DNA from: Wenxinia marina DSM 24838
Lineage (GTDB): Bacteria > Pseudomonadota > Alphaproteobacteria > Rhodobacterales > Rhodobacteraceae
NCBI RefSeq assembly: GCF_000379485.1
Contig: NZ_KB902313.1
Span: 1 to 64,000, forward strand
DNA length: 64,000 bases
Direction: 5' to 3'
Part shown: piece after piece, positions 27,478-35,434 of the stretch
Position numbering within the stretch: position 1 is the stretch's first letter
Layout of the letters: each line of letters starts with the position of its first letter
Made by a program: the position numbers and the translations under genes
The notes under the pieces: generated by a model
What the model was told of the DNA's origin: nothing
The model's input: the letters and a program-made list of their open reading frames with translations, nothing else
Database searches by the model: none

Positions 27478-27627
27478 ATGGCTTTCTTCTTTCGGTTGCA
27501 GTCGCCTGCATGGCTTCAGGAAGATCTGAGGGTGCGCCACCCCAAAAGGGTTCACAGCCTCCGACTGAAGCCAAGCCGCACCATGTCCATCTTGATGGCG
27601 CGTCACAAGTTCGTTACAATGTCCTGA
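27478..27627 (+). CDS. Small ORF (49 residues) coupled to a membrane protein
   Basis: The ATG at 27478 has a strong GGAGG ribosome site seven bases upstream. The ORF runs 49 codons and its TGA overlaps the ATG of the next gene as TGATG (27625-27629). The product begins MAFFFRLQSPAWLQEDL and is basic and arginine/lysine-rich; no family recognised. The downstream gene has no ribosome site of its own, so this ORF may be a leader through which the membrane protein is translated, whether or not the peptide itself has a role. Coupling is inferred from sequence. Confidence 0.5.
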   Translation: MAFFFRLQSPAWLQEDLRVRHPKRVHSLRLKPSRTMSILMARHKFVTMS

Positions 27628-28313
27628 TGAAGCCTGATGCCTTTTTCGTATCGTCTCGCAAACTTCTGCTTGCACTCACTTTGTCATGGCTTCTGCTCTG
27701 GTTCGGCAGCGTTATACAGGATCTGGTCATTCTCGCTACCGGCACCGAAGAGAAGATCTGGCTTCTTGATGTTGACAGCGAGGTTAGCGTTTACACCTGG
27801 CTCTCGACCATTCTGCTGAGCGGTGCTGCTCTCCTATCCTTTGTTCTAGCGTCCCATGGGAATGACGCGCCTCAATGGCGCGCTATCGGAGTTATATTCT
27901 TGGCCATGTCCATGGACGAGATGCTATCCCTGCACGAAAGGCTCTCCGGAGTTCTAAGTTCCTCGCTGACAACTTCAGGCCCATTCTTTTTCGCTTGGGT
28001 CATACCAGCAGCAGTTTTCATTCTCATGGTCGCCGTCGTCTTTTTGCCCTTCGTTTTTCGATTGCCGCGCAGTGTGGCGATCATGATCATAGCCGCAGGC
28101 TTCGTTTACATTTTGGGCGCTCTCGGCCTCGAAATGGCGGCTGGGCTATTCCTTTCCGGAGAAGAGAATTTGGCTTCAGCGCTCGAGTCGCCGCGCTACC
28201 GGATCATGACAAACCTGGAGGAGGGACTCGAAGTGCTCGGGGTAATCATTTTCATCGCGGCGCTTCTCATCCGGTGTGCGCAAGTCTTTCCTTCGACCTT
28301 CGAGACTGATTGA
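27627..28313 (+). CDS. Multi-pass membrane protein with SMDE...HE motif, unknown function
   Basis: A 228-residue inner-membrane protein with about six hydrophobic segments (near 14-35, 52-72, 84-100, 118-142, 148-172 and 198-216). Between segments 3 and 4 lies AMSMDEMLSLHERLS, a (S/M)-D-E-x5-H-E arrangement of acidic and histidine residues that could bind a metal at the membrane face; I have seen similar LSLDE..HE motifs in uncharacterised membrane proteins but can name no family. Start at MKPDAFFVSSRK fits the overlap with the small ORF; a longer in-frame reading begins at 27510. Codon use is less GC-rich than its neighbours, suggesting transfer. Confidence 0.7.
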   Translation: MKPDAFFVSSRKLLLALTLSWLLLWFGSVIQDLVILATGTEEKIWLLDVDSEVSVYTWLSTILLSGAALLSFVLASHGNDAPQWRAIGVIFLAMSMDEMLSLHERLSGVLSSSLTTSGPFFFAWVIPAAVFILMVAVVFLPFVFRLPRSVAIMIIAAGFVYILGALGLEMAAGLFLSGEENLASALESPRYRIMTNLEEGLEVLGVIIFIAALLIRCAQVFPSTFETD

Positions 28314-28532
28314 GTGACGCGGGCGTCGCGCAGAGACGTGCCGAAGTAGTGCGCGACCGGCACCGAAGGCGTTCGGCGCGAAGCCTTTGCGCCCGCGATG
28401 TCCGCAATGGGCCGATTGTGTTGAAAAACCCGGCCTCGTCACCGCGGGATGCGCAGGTTCCCCTTGAGCGCGTGCGCCCTCTGCTGGGGATCGCATTCAG
28501 TTCAACGCCGCTACTAATGCATAAAGCCCCCC
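28314..28532. other. Gene-free gap, possible insertion-element remnant
   Basis: No supported gene. The sequence around 28410-28440 (GGGCCGATTGTGTTGAAAAA, then a CCCGGCC-type stretch) resembles text often seen next to IS5-type insertions in alphaproteobacteria, but no terminal repeat pair or transposase frame is visible. ORFs here lack ribosome sites. Confidence 0.3.
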
Positions 28533-28904
28533 TCACCCCAACCCGAACGTCGCGCTGTCCCCCGTCCCATGGTCGCTGGTGAAGCGCACCCGGCCGGGCT
28601 CCACCTCGACGAGTTGGCAGTTGTAGGGGATGGCGGTGCCGCTCCAGTCCATCTGGCGGCAGAGGTAGCTGCCCTCCCAGCTCCACGAGCCGGTGACGGC
28701 CCAGCCCTGGGCCTGGCCGCTGATCGTGCCGTCGGCGTTCACCACGATCTCCACCCCGAGGAGGCGGTGGACGATGGGGCGGCCGACGACCGTCGAGAGG
28801 AAGGCGTCGCGGGTCGGCACCGGCTCGAACGCCAGCGCGGCGGCGGGGGCGAGGGTCAGGGCGAGGGCGAGGGCGAGGGTGCGGGGGGCGGCGGGCAGGG
28901 GCAT
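28533..28904 (-). CDS. Small secreted protein of unknown function
   Basis: A 123-residue protein with a signal peptide (about 1-25, ending ALA before FEPVP). The mature domain is small and beta-like: a D-F/AFLSTVVGRP start, NADGTISGQAQGWAVTG, W-x-W then LCRQMDW, and a second cysteine in NCQLVEV, likely a disulphide. Similar small periplasmic proteins are common in Rhodobacteraceae and are sometimes mislabelled dihydrodipicolinate reductase because they sit near dapB, as here (57 bp downstream of the true dapB's end, opposite order). Function unknown. Confidence 0.7.
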   Translation of the reverse strand: MPLPAAPRTLALALALTLAPAAALAFEPVPTRDAFLSTVVGRPIVHRLLGVEIVVNADGTISGQAQGWAVTGSWSWEGSYLCRQMDWSGTAIPYNCQLVEVEPGRVRFTSDHGTGDSATFGLG

Positions 28905-28960
28905 GGGCGTCTCCTTGGCGGGGCGTTCGCCCGGAGATACGCAGCCGCGCCCGGATCAGT

Positions 28961-29803
28961 TCACGCCCCCGTGCGCGGCGCCCCGACCGGCGCCCGCAGG
29001 CCGAGCACGTCGATCATGTCGAACTCGCCCGGCCCCTTGTCCTGCCCCCATAGGACGGCCCGCAGCGCGCCGCGGGCGAACAGCGCCCGGTCGGTGGCGA
29101 CGTGGCGCAGCACGATCCGCTCTCCCTGACCGGCGAAGATGACGTCGTGCTCGCCCACGATGTCGCCGCCGCGGATGGCGGAGAAGCCGATGGCGCCGGG
29201 GCGGCGGGGGCCGGTGTCGCCGTCGCGGCCGCGCTCGGAGCAGGTGTCGAGCGGAACGCCGCGGCCGTCGGCGGCGGCGTGGCCCAGCATCAGTGCGGTG
29301 CCGGAGGGGGCGTCGACCTTGTGGCGGTGGTGCGCCTCGACGATCTCGATGTCGAACTCCTCGCCCAGCGCGGCGGCGACCTGACGGGTCAGGGTGACGA
29401 GGAGGTTGACGCCGAGGCTCATGTTGCCGGCGCGGACGATGGTGGCGTGGCGCGCGGCGGCGGCGATGGCGCGCAGGTGCCCCTCGCCGAGGCCCGTGGT
29501 GCCGATGACGTGGACCGCACGGGCCTGGGCGGCGAGGCCGGCATACTCGGCCGTGGCGTCGGGGGCGGTGAAGTCGAGGACGCCCTGCGCGGTGGCGAAC
29601 GCCTCCACCGCGTCGTCGGTCACGGTGACGCCGAGGGGCGCGCCGCCCATCGCCTCGCCCACGTCGCGGCCGATCCAGTCGTGGCCGGGACGTTCGAGCA
29701 CCGCGGTGAGGCGGGCGGCCTGGCTGTCGGCGACGGCGCGGATCAGCATGCGGCCCATGCGGCCGGAGCCGCCGGTGACCACGATGCCGGGAATGTCGGT
29801 CAT
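28961..29803 (-). CDS. dapB: 4-hydroxy-tetrahydrodipicolinate reductase
   Basis: Second committed step of lysine/diaminopimelate synthesis, using NAD(P)H. The 280 residues show the Rossmann [10 protein letters not shown] (about 10-19), [13 protein letters not shown] and the catalytic [14 protein letters not shown]. Diaminopimelate feeds peptidoglycan, as does the dapA gene at 37.7 kb. The ATG has an AAAGGA ribosome site. It is divergent from rbfA across an 81-bp gap. Confidence 0.97.
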   Translation of the reverse strand: MTDIPGIVVTGGSGRMGRMLIRAVADSQAARLTAVLERPGHDWIGRDVGEAMGGAPLGVTVTDDAVEAFATAQGVLDFTAPDATAEYAGLAAQARAVHVIGTTGLGEGHLRAIAAAARHATIVRAGNMSLGVNLLVTLTRQVAAALGEEFDIEIVEAHHRHKVDAPSGTALMLGHAAADGRGVPLDTCSERGRDGDTGPRRPGAIGFSAIRGGDIVGEHDVIFAGQGERIVLRHVATDRALFARGALRAVLWGQDKGPGEFDMIDVLGLRAPVGAPRTGA

Positions 29804-29884
29804 GGGCGTGTCCTTTCGATTGCCCTCTGATAGCGGCGGGTCCGGGCATTGGCAAAGCCGGGCGGGACCTCTATCTGGCGGGGC

Positions 29885-30268
29885 ATGTCCCGCTCCGGTT
29901 CCACCCCGTCCCAGCGCCAGCTCCGCGTCGGCGAGCTGATCCGCCGCACGCTGTCCGACGTGCTGATGCGCGGCGACGTGCACGATCCCGACCTGCAGGC
30001 GACGTCGATCACCGTCGGCGAGGTGACGGTGACGCCGGATCTGAAGATTGCGACGGCCTACGTGTTGCCCCTCGGCGGGCGGAACGCCGAAGGCATCCTG
30101 GGCGCGCTGCGGCGCAACAAGGCCGAGCTGCGGCATCAGGTGGCGAAGGCGATGAGCCTGAAGTTCGCGCCGGATCTGAAGTTCGCGCTGGACGAGACGT
30201 TCGACCGGATGGACGAGACGCGGCGGATGCTGTCCGAGGACCGCGTGCGGCGGGACGTCGAGGAGTGA
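29885..30268 (+). CDS. rbfA: 30S ribosome-binding factor A
   Basis: A 127-residue KH-fold protein for late 30S maturation and cold adaptation. It has [14 protein letters not shown], the [22 protein letters not shown] strand and the [19 protein letters not shown] end typical of the family. Start at [12 protein letters not shown]; an upstream TTG/ATG reading would add 12 residues. Its stop overlaps the next gene's GTG. Confidence 0.95.
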   Translation: MSRSGSTPSQRQLRVGELIRRTLSDVLMRGDVHDPDLQATSITVGEVTVTPDLKIATAYVLPLGGRNAEGILGALRRNKAELRHQVAKAMSLKFAPDLKFALDETFDRMDETRRMLSEDRVRRDVEE

Positions 30269-30996
30269 TTCGCGGGCTGGCGGCGCTGCTCGCCGCCCTG
30301 TTCGGCATCGTCGCGGTGCCGGCGGGCGCGCTCGAGTGCCGGGACGTCGTCTTCGAGGGCCAGCGCTACACGACGTGCGAGGTCGATCCGGCGGCGGACG
30401 ACCTGCGCACGTTCCTGACCGGCGGCGACGGGCGGACGCTCGGCAGCTTCTCGACGGTGGAGGCGGCGGCGGGGCGGCCGCTGCTGTTCGCGATGAACGC
30501 CGGCATGTACCATGCGGACCGCGCGCCGGTGGGCCTGTATGTCGAGGACGGGCGAGAGGTGCGGGGCATCGTGACGGCCGAGGGGCCGGGGAACTTCGGG
30601 CTGCTGCCGAACGGCGTCCTGTGCATCGGCGACGGCCGGGCGCGGGTGATCGAGAGTCGCGCCTTTGCGGCCGATCCGCCGGCCTGCCGTTATGCCACCC
30701 AGTCGGGGCCGATGCTGGTGATCGGGGGCGACCTGCACCCGCGCTTCCTGCCCGACTCCACCTCGCGCTACGTGCGCAACGGCGTCGGCACCTCGGCGGA
30801 CGGCACGCGGGCGGTGTTCGCGATCTCCGCCGCGCCGGTCACGTTCTGGGAGTTCGGGCGGCTGTTCCGGGACGGGCTCGGCCTGCCGGACGCGCTGTAC
30901 CTCGACGGCAGCGTCTCGCGCCTGCACGCGCCGTCGATCGGGCGGTCCGACAGGGGCGTGCGGATGGGGCCGATCGTGGGCGTGCTGGGCGAGTAG
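30265..30996 (+). CDS. Secreted phosphodiester glycosidase (NAGPA-domain) family protein
   Basis: A 243-residue protein with a signal peptide (about 1-22, before LECRD). The NAGPA-type domain carries [15 protein letters not shown], the [11 protein letters not shown] segment, RNGVG and [13 protein letters not shown]. Relatives hydrolyse phosphodiester-linked sugars or act on exopolysaccharide; the substrate here is unknown. The GTG start overlaps the rbfA TGA (GTGA) and uses GAGGA just before it. Confidence 0.85.
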   Translation: MIRGLAALLAALFGIVAVPAGALECRDVVFEGQRYTTCEVDPAADDLRTFLTGGDGRTLGSFSTVEAAAGRPLLFAMNAGMYHADRAPVGLYVEDGREVRGIVTAEGPGNFGLLPNGVLCIGDGRARVIESRAFAADPPACRYATQSGPMLVIGGDLHPRFLPDSTSRYVRNGVGTSADGTRAVFAISAAPVTFWEFGRLFRDGLGLPDALYLDGSVSRLHAPSIGRSDRGVRMGPIVGVLGE

Positions 30997-31044
30997 CGCC
31001 CCCGGCACTGGCGCGGGCGGCGCCCGGGCGCTATCTCACTGGCC

Positions 31045-31755
31045 ATGCAGCTTTGGGTCGGCCTCGGAAATCCGGGCGGGAAGTACGCCCGCAATCGTCA
31101 CAATATCGGGTTCATGGCGCTGGACCGGATCGCGGAGGATCACGGCTTCTCGCCGTGGCGCGGCCGGTTCCAGGGCGAGGTGGCAGAGGGTCGCCTCGGC
31201 TCCGACAAGGTGACGCTGCTCAAGCCCTCCACCTTCATGAACCTCTCGGGCCAGTCGGTGGGCGAGGCGATGCGCTACCTCAAGCTCGAGTCGACGGACA
31301 TCACCGTTTTTCACGACGAGATCGACCTCGCGCCCGGCAAGCTTCGGCTGAAGGCCGGCGGCGGGCACGCGGGGCACAACGGGCTGCGGTCGATCCACCA
31401 GCATGTGGGGCCGCATTACGACCGGGTGCGCCTCGGCGTCGGGCATCCGGGGCACAAGGACGCGGTGCCGGGCTACGTGCTGCGGGACTTTCCCAAGGCG
31501 GACGAGGACTGGCTGGACGATCTGCTGCGCGGGCTGTCGGACGGGGCGCCGATGCTGGCGGCCGGGGACGGGCCGGGCTTCCTGAACAAGGTGGCGCAAA
31601 GGCTGACGCCGGCGCGGTCGGGCGGGGGCGAGCGGGCGAAGACGCCCGGCGGGGCGGCGGGACCGGACAGCGCACCTGCGAAACCGCCCGGAACGGCAGA
31701 GGAGCCCGACGACCGGCGCTCGCCGCTGCAGAAGCTCGCCGACAGGTTCCGGTGA
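31045..31755 (+). CDS. pth: Peptidyl-tRNA hydrolase
   Basis: Recycles peptidyl-tRNA released from ribosomes. The core (about 1-190) has GLGNPGGKYARNRHNIGF with His19, PSTFMNLSG and HDEIDL, with GGGHAGHNGLRS. A 40-residue C-terminal extension, rich in Gly/Ala/Pro and ending SPLQKLADRFR, is usual in Rhodobacteraceae. The stop overlaps the GTG of the DUF2332 gene. Confidence 0.96.
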   Translation: MQLWVGLGNPGGKYARNRHNIGFMALDRIAEDHGFSPWRGRFQGEVAEGRLGSDKVTLLKPSTFMNLSGQSVGEAMRYLKLESTDITVFHDEIDLAPGKLRLKAGGGHAGHNGLRSIHQHVGPHYDRVRLGVGHPGHKDAVPGYVLRDFPKADEDWLDDLLRGLSDGAPMLAAGDGPGFLNKVAQRLTPARSGGGERAKTPGGAAGPDSAPAKPPGTAEEPDDRRSPLQKLADRFR

Positions 31756-32777
31756 CGGAGGACGCGCCGATCCGCGACCGGTTCCGCGGCCAGGCGCGGG
31801 CCTGCGCGGACCTTGGCTCGCCCTTCATGGACCGGCTGATGACGCTGTTCGCCGAGCGGCTGTCGCCGGACGACGGGCCGGTGGCCGAGGCGCTATTCGG
31901 CCGGGACTGGCCGAAGGAGGCGGTGGCGCCGCTGCGGATCGCCAGCGGGTTGCACTGGCTGGCGCGGGGCGGCGACGCGGCGCTCGTGGCGGTGTATCCG
32001 CCGCAGGATGCACCGGATGATGCGCTGTGGAGCGCGGTGCGAGACGCGATGGAGCGCGAGGCGGAGACGCTGCTGCGCTTCCTCGCCCAGCCGCCGCAGA
32101 CCAACGAGGTGCGCCGCTCATCGGTCCTGATCGCCGGAGCTCTGGTGGCGGCGGAGCGCCACGCGCTGCCGATCGAAGTGACCGAGCTGGGCGCGAGCGC
32201 GGGGCTGAACCTGAATTTCGACCGTTTCACGCTGGAAGGGCCGGGCTGGCGGCGCGGGCCGGCGGAGCCGGTTCTTACGCTGCGGCCGGACTGGCGCGGG
32301 CCGCCGCCGCCGGAGGGCGTTCTGGACATCCGGGCGCGGGAGGGCGTCGACCTCGCCCCGCTCGACCCCACCGATCCCGCGGCGCGGGCGCGGCTCATGG
32401 CCTATCTCTGGCCGGACCAGCCGCAGCGGCTGGCTCTGACCGAGGCGGCGCTCGCGGCGGCGGACACGAAGGTGGAGGGGGCGGACCTGCTCGACTGGCT
32501 GCCCGGGCGGCTGGCGCCGCGGGAGGGGCGGCTGCACCTCGTGACCCACACGATCATGTGGCAGTACCTGCCGCCGGAGGGCCGCGCCAAGGGCGAGGCG
32601 CTGTTCGCCGAGGCGGGCGCTCGGGCGACCGCGATGGCGCCGCTCGCGCGGCTGTCGCTGGAGGCGGACGATGGCGGCCCCGGCGCGGCGGTGCGGCTGA
32701 CGACATGGCCTTCGGGCGCGACCGAGACGCTCGGCCGGGCCTGCTTCCACGGGCGCTGGGTGGACTGGGCGGGCTGA
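31752..32777 (+). CDS. DUF2332 family protein
   Basis: A 341-residue protein of the DUF2332 family: RFRGQARACADLGSPF start, PPQTNEVRRSS, a TELGASAGLNLNFDRF segment resembling a SAM-binding loop, HTIMWQYLP, and an end FHGRWVDW. Members are thought to be methyltransferase-like but have no proven role. Starts at a GTG overlapping the pth stop (GTGA). Confidence 0.88.
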   Translation: MTEDAPIRDRFRGQARACADLGSPFMDRLMTLFAERLSPDDGPVAEALFGRDWPKEAVAPLRIASGLHWLARGGDAALVAVYPPQDAPDDALWSAVRDAMEREAETLLRFLAQPPQTNEVRRSSVLIAGALVAAERHALPIEVTELGASAGLNLNFDRFTLEGPGWRRGPAEPVLTLRPDWRGPPPPEGVLDIRAREGVDLAPLDPTDPAARARLMAYLWPDQPQRLALTEAALAAADTKVEGADLLDWLPGRLAPREGRLHLVTHTIMWQYLPPEGRAKGEALFAEAGARATAMAPLARLSLEADDGGPGAAVRLTTWPSGATETLGRACFHGRWVDWAG

Positions 32778-32784
32778 GCCCGCC

Positions 32785-33822
32785 TCAGAGCGACGCCTCC
32801 GGGCGAAAGCCTTCGGGGATGCGGTCCTCGCCGGTTAGGATCGCCGCCGCCAGCACCTCCCCCGCGAGCGGCGCCATGCCGAAGCCGATCTTGAAGCCGC
32901 CGTTCGCGATCCAGTGCCCCGGCCGCCCGGGCCAGGGGCCGAGGATCGGCGCGCGGCTGCGGGCACGCGGGCGCAGGCCGGCCCAGCGCTCGACGACGGG
33001 GGCGTCGCGCAGCGCCGGGACCGCCGCGCGGGCGGCGGCGACGACGTCGTCCAGCTGCGCGTCGGTGGCGGCGGGGTCGTGCCACTCCCGCTCGGTCGTG
33101 GAGCCGACCGCGACGGTGCCGTCGGCATGCGGCACGACGTGGACGCCGCCGGCGAAGAGTTGCGGCGCGTCCGGTGCGTCGTAGCGCATCAGCGCGGCCT
33201 GCCCCTTGATCCCCTGCCCCGCCGGTCGGCCTTTCGCCGAAACCAGCTCCGCCAGACCGGCCGCGCCGGTGGCGTGGACGATGGCGCCCTCCTCCGGCCC
33301 CGCCGCGACGACCTCTCCGCCCCGCGCCCTCACCGCCGCGGCGAGGGCGGCGACGGCCTGCCGGGGATGCAGGCGGGCGGAAAGGGTGTCGCGGACCCAG
33401 AGACCGGTCGGGCTGTCCGGGCGGAAGGGGCCGGCGGCGGTCTCGTCCACCACCTCCCACACCGCGCGGCCCTGCCAGAGGTGGGCCGCGGACGCCGCCC
33501 GGGCGCGGGCCAGCGCGACGGCCTCCACGTCCGCGAGGGGCTGCAGGCGGCCGGTGCGGGCATAGCCGGGGGAGCGGGCGGAGGCGGCTTCGACGTCGGC
33601 CCAGAAGGTTTTGGCCATCAGCAGGCTTTCCAGCTGGAACGCCTTCTTCTCGTTCCACGCCTCGGGCACGTGCGGCGCCAGCGCGCCGACGATGCCGCCG
33701 GAGGCGCCGGCGCCCGGACCCCAGGGGTCGATCACGCGCACCCGCGCGCCCCGGGCGAGGGCCGCCCAGGCGACCGACAGGCCGAAGACGCCCGCCCCCT
33801 TTATCGTCACGTCCGCCCGCAT
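32785..33822 (-). CDS. FAD-dependent oxidoreductase (glycine/D-amino-acid oxidase fold)
   Basis: A 345-residue DAO-fold flavoenzyme. The dinucleotide motif is KGAGVFGLSVAWAA (N-terminal), GASGGIVGALAPH follows, and the C-terminal part has GLRPRARSRAPILGPWPG and NGGFKIGFGMAP. It could be a D-amino-acid or ThiO-like oxidase. It is divergent from mnmD across 65 bp. Since MnmC is a fusion of an MnmD-like methyltransferase with a DAO-fold oxidase, this gene may be the stand-alone oxidase half; that is an inference. Start at MRADVTIKG, not the upstream ATG. Confidence 0.85.
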   Translation of the reverse strand: MRADVTIKGAGVFGLSVAWAALARGARVRVIDPWGPGAGASGGIVGALAPHVPEAWNEKKAFQLESLLMAKTFWADVEAASARSPGYARTGRLQPLADVEAVALARARAASAAHLWQGRAVWEVVDETAAGPFRPDSPTGLWVRDTLSARLHPRQAVAALAAAVRARGGEVVAAGPEEGAIVHATGAAGLAELVSAKGRPAGQGIKGQAALMRYDAPDAPQLFAGGVHVVPHADGTVAVGSTTEREWHDPAATDAQLDDVVAAARAAVPALRDAPVVERWAGLRPRARSRAPILGPWPGRPGHWIANGGFKIGFGMAPLAGEVLAAAILTGEDRIPEGFRPEASL

Positions 33823-33887
33823 CGGCGCGACCCTAGGGGCGGCGGCGCGGCTTGCCAATCGCCCGGCCGGGGCGGAGGGTGCGGCCC

Positions 33888-34565
33888 ATGACCGGCGATG
33901 GCCCCGACCTCGACTGGCGGGACGGGCGCGTGCCGGTCTCGCGCCGCTACGGCGACCCGTACTTCTCGTTCGAGGACGGGCTGGCCGAGACGCGGCACGT
34001 GTTCCTCGCGGGCAACGGGCTGCCGGGGCGGATCGGGCCGGGCTTCGCGGTGGCGGAGCTGGGGTTCGGGACCGGGCTGAACCTGCTGGCGCTGCTGGCG
34101 GCGCTGCCGGAGCCGCCGCCGGGGGTGGGCTTCACGACCTTCGAGGCGGCGCCGCTGGACGCGGAGACGGCCGCGCGGGCGCACGCGTCCTTCCCCGAAC
34201 TAGCCGAGGTGTCCGCGGACCTCCTCGCCGCGTGGGGCGCGCTGGCGGGCGGGGCGACCGTCCGCGGCGTGCGGGTCCGGGTCGTCGTCGGCGACGCGCG
34301 CGAGACGGTGCCGGCGTGGGACGGGGCGGCGGATGCGTGGTTTCTCGACGGGTTCGCGCCAGCGCGGAACCCCGAGTTGTGGGATCCAGCCCTGCTCGCC
34401 TCCGTCGCCTCGCACATGCGGCCCGGCGGCACGCTGGCCACCTACAGCGCGGCGGGAGCGGTGCGGCGGACGCTGGCGGGGGCCGGCCTTGTGGTGGAGC
34501 GGCGGGCGGGCTACGGCCGCAAGCGGCACATGACCGTCGCCGCCAAGCCCGGACACCCCACCTGA
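33888..34565 (+). CDS. mnmD: tRNA 5-methylaminomethyl-2-thiouridine methyltransferase (MnmD)
   Basis: A 225-residue SAM enzyme. It carries RRYGDPYFSFEDGLAETRHVFL, the SAM loop AELGFGTGLNLLAL, and DAWFLDGFAPARNPELWD, the pattern of the MnmC N-terminal domain acting on wobble U34 of tRNAs. The oxidase domain found in E. coli MnmC is absent here. TGATG couples its stop to the next gene. Confidence 0.92.
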   Translation: MTGDGPDLDWRDGRVPVSRRYGDPYFSFEDGLAETRHVFLAGNGLPGRIGPGFAVAELGFGTGLNLLALLAALPEPPPGVGFTTFEAAPLDAETAARAHASFPELAEVSADLLAAWGALAGGATVRGVRVRVVVGDARETVPAWDGAADAWFLDGFAPARNPELWDPALLASVASHMRPGGTLATYSAAGAVRRTLAGAGLVVERRAGYGRKRHMTVAAKPGHPT

Positions 34566-35434
34566 TGCGCAACGACACGCGCCTCGGCATCCTGCTGATG
34601 ATCGCGACGACCTTCGTCTTCGCGATGCAGGACGGCCTCAGCCGGCACCTGGCCGAGACCTACAACGTGCTGATGATCGTCGCGATCCGGTTCTGGTTCT
34701 TCGCCGCCTTCGTCATCGCGGTCGCGCGGCGCCAGTCCGGCTCGCTCCGCGCCGCCGCGCGGACGGCGCAGCCCAAGGTGCAGGTTCTGCGCGGCGTGCT
34801 GCTGGCGACCGAGATCTGCGTGATGGTGCTGGCCTTCGTCCTGCTCGGCCTGGTGCAGAGCCATGCGGTCTTCGTCTGCTATCCGCTGATCGTCGCGGCC
34901 CTGTCCGGCCCGATCCTGGGAGAGCGGGTGGGCTGGCGCCGCTGGGTCGCCATCGCAGTCGGCTTCGTCGGCGTGCTCATCATCCTGCAGCCCGGCGTCG
35001 CGGTGTTCTCGCCCGCGGCTCTGGTGCCGCTCTTCGCCGCGACGATGTTCGCCTGCTACGCCCTCCTCACCCGGTTCGTGGCGCGCAAGGACAGCGCCGC
35101 GACCTCGTTCTTCTGGACCGGCGTCGCGGGCGCGGTGGCGCTGACGCCGATCGGCCTCTGGGCGTGGGAGCCGATGACGGCGCCGGACTGGGGCATGATG
35201 CTGGCGCTGTGCATCACCGGGGCGGGCGGGCACTGGCTGATGATCAAGGCCTACGAGGCGGCCGAGGCGTCGGCGATCCAGCCCTTCGCCTACCTGCAGA
35301 TGCCCTTCGCCTCGGCCATCGGCATCGCGGTCTTCGGCGAGGTGCTGGAGGCGCGTCTCGTCCTCGGCGCGTCGATCATCGTCGGCGCGGGCCTCTTCAC
35401 CCTGTGGCGCGAGCGGCGGGCGACGGCGAGCTAA
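34565..35434 (+). CDS. EamA/DMT-family transporter
   Basis: A 289-residue membrane protein with ten hydrophobic segments in two EamA repeats (start MRNDTRLGILLMIATTFVFAMQDG; second repeat around 150-280 with AYEAAEASAIQPFAYLQMP). Such drug/metabolite transporters export metabolites such as amino acids or nucleotides; the cargo is unknown. The ATG overlaps the mnmD TGA. Its stop overlaps the end of the convergent transglycosylase. Confidence 0.9.
   Translation: MRNDTRLGILLMIATTFVFAMQDGLSRHLAETYNVLMIVAIRFWFFAAFVIAVARRQSGSLRAAARTAQPKVQVLRGVLLATEICVMVLAFVLLGLVQSHAVFVCYPLIVAALSGPILGERVGWRRWVAIAVGFVGVLIILQPGVAVFSPAALVPLFAATMFACYALLTRFVARKDSAATSFFWTGVAGAVALTPIGLWAWEPMTAPDWGMMLALCITGAGGHWLMIKAYEAAEASAIQPFAYLQMPFASAIGIAVFGEVLEARLVLGASIIVGAGLFTLWRERRATAS

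Larger units (their letters stand above)
27240..28530. other. AT-richer patch, probable acquired segment
   Basis: Base composition drops sharply here: the 60 bases at 27661-27720 hold 30 G+C, against 49 of 60 at 14281-14340. The patch begins in the 5' flank of the frameshifted DUF1643 gene and ends just before a normal GC-rich secreted-protein gene at 28533. It contains a 49-residue ORF and a multi-pass membrane protein read on the plus strand. The stretch 27240-27477 holds no credible gene. No direct repeats or integrase were seen. Confidence 0.7.

Noticed and set aside
27430-27675. Minus-strand 81-codon frame in the AT-rich patch
   Set aside because: No ribosome site; the plus-strand pair explains the region better.
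28310-28582. Protein gene in the gap after the AT-rich patch
   Set aside because: No ribosome site and a composition change inside the frame; it overlaps the good secreted-protein gene on the other strand.
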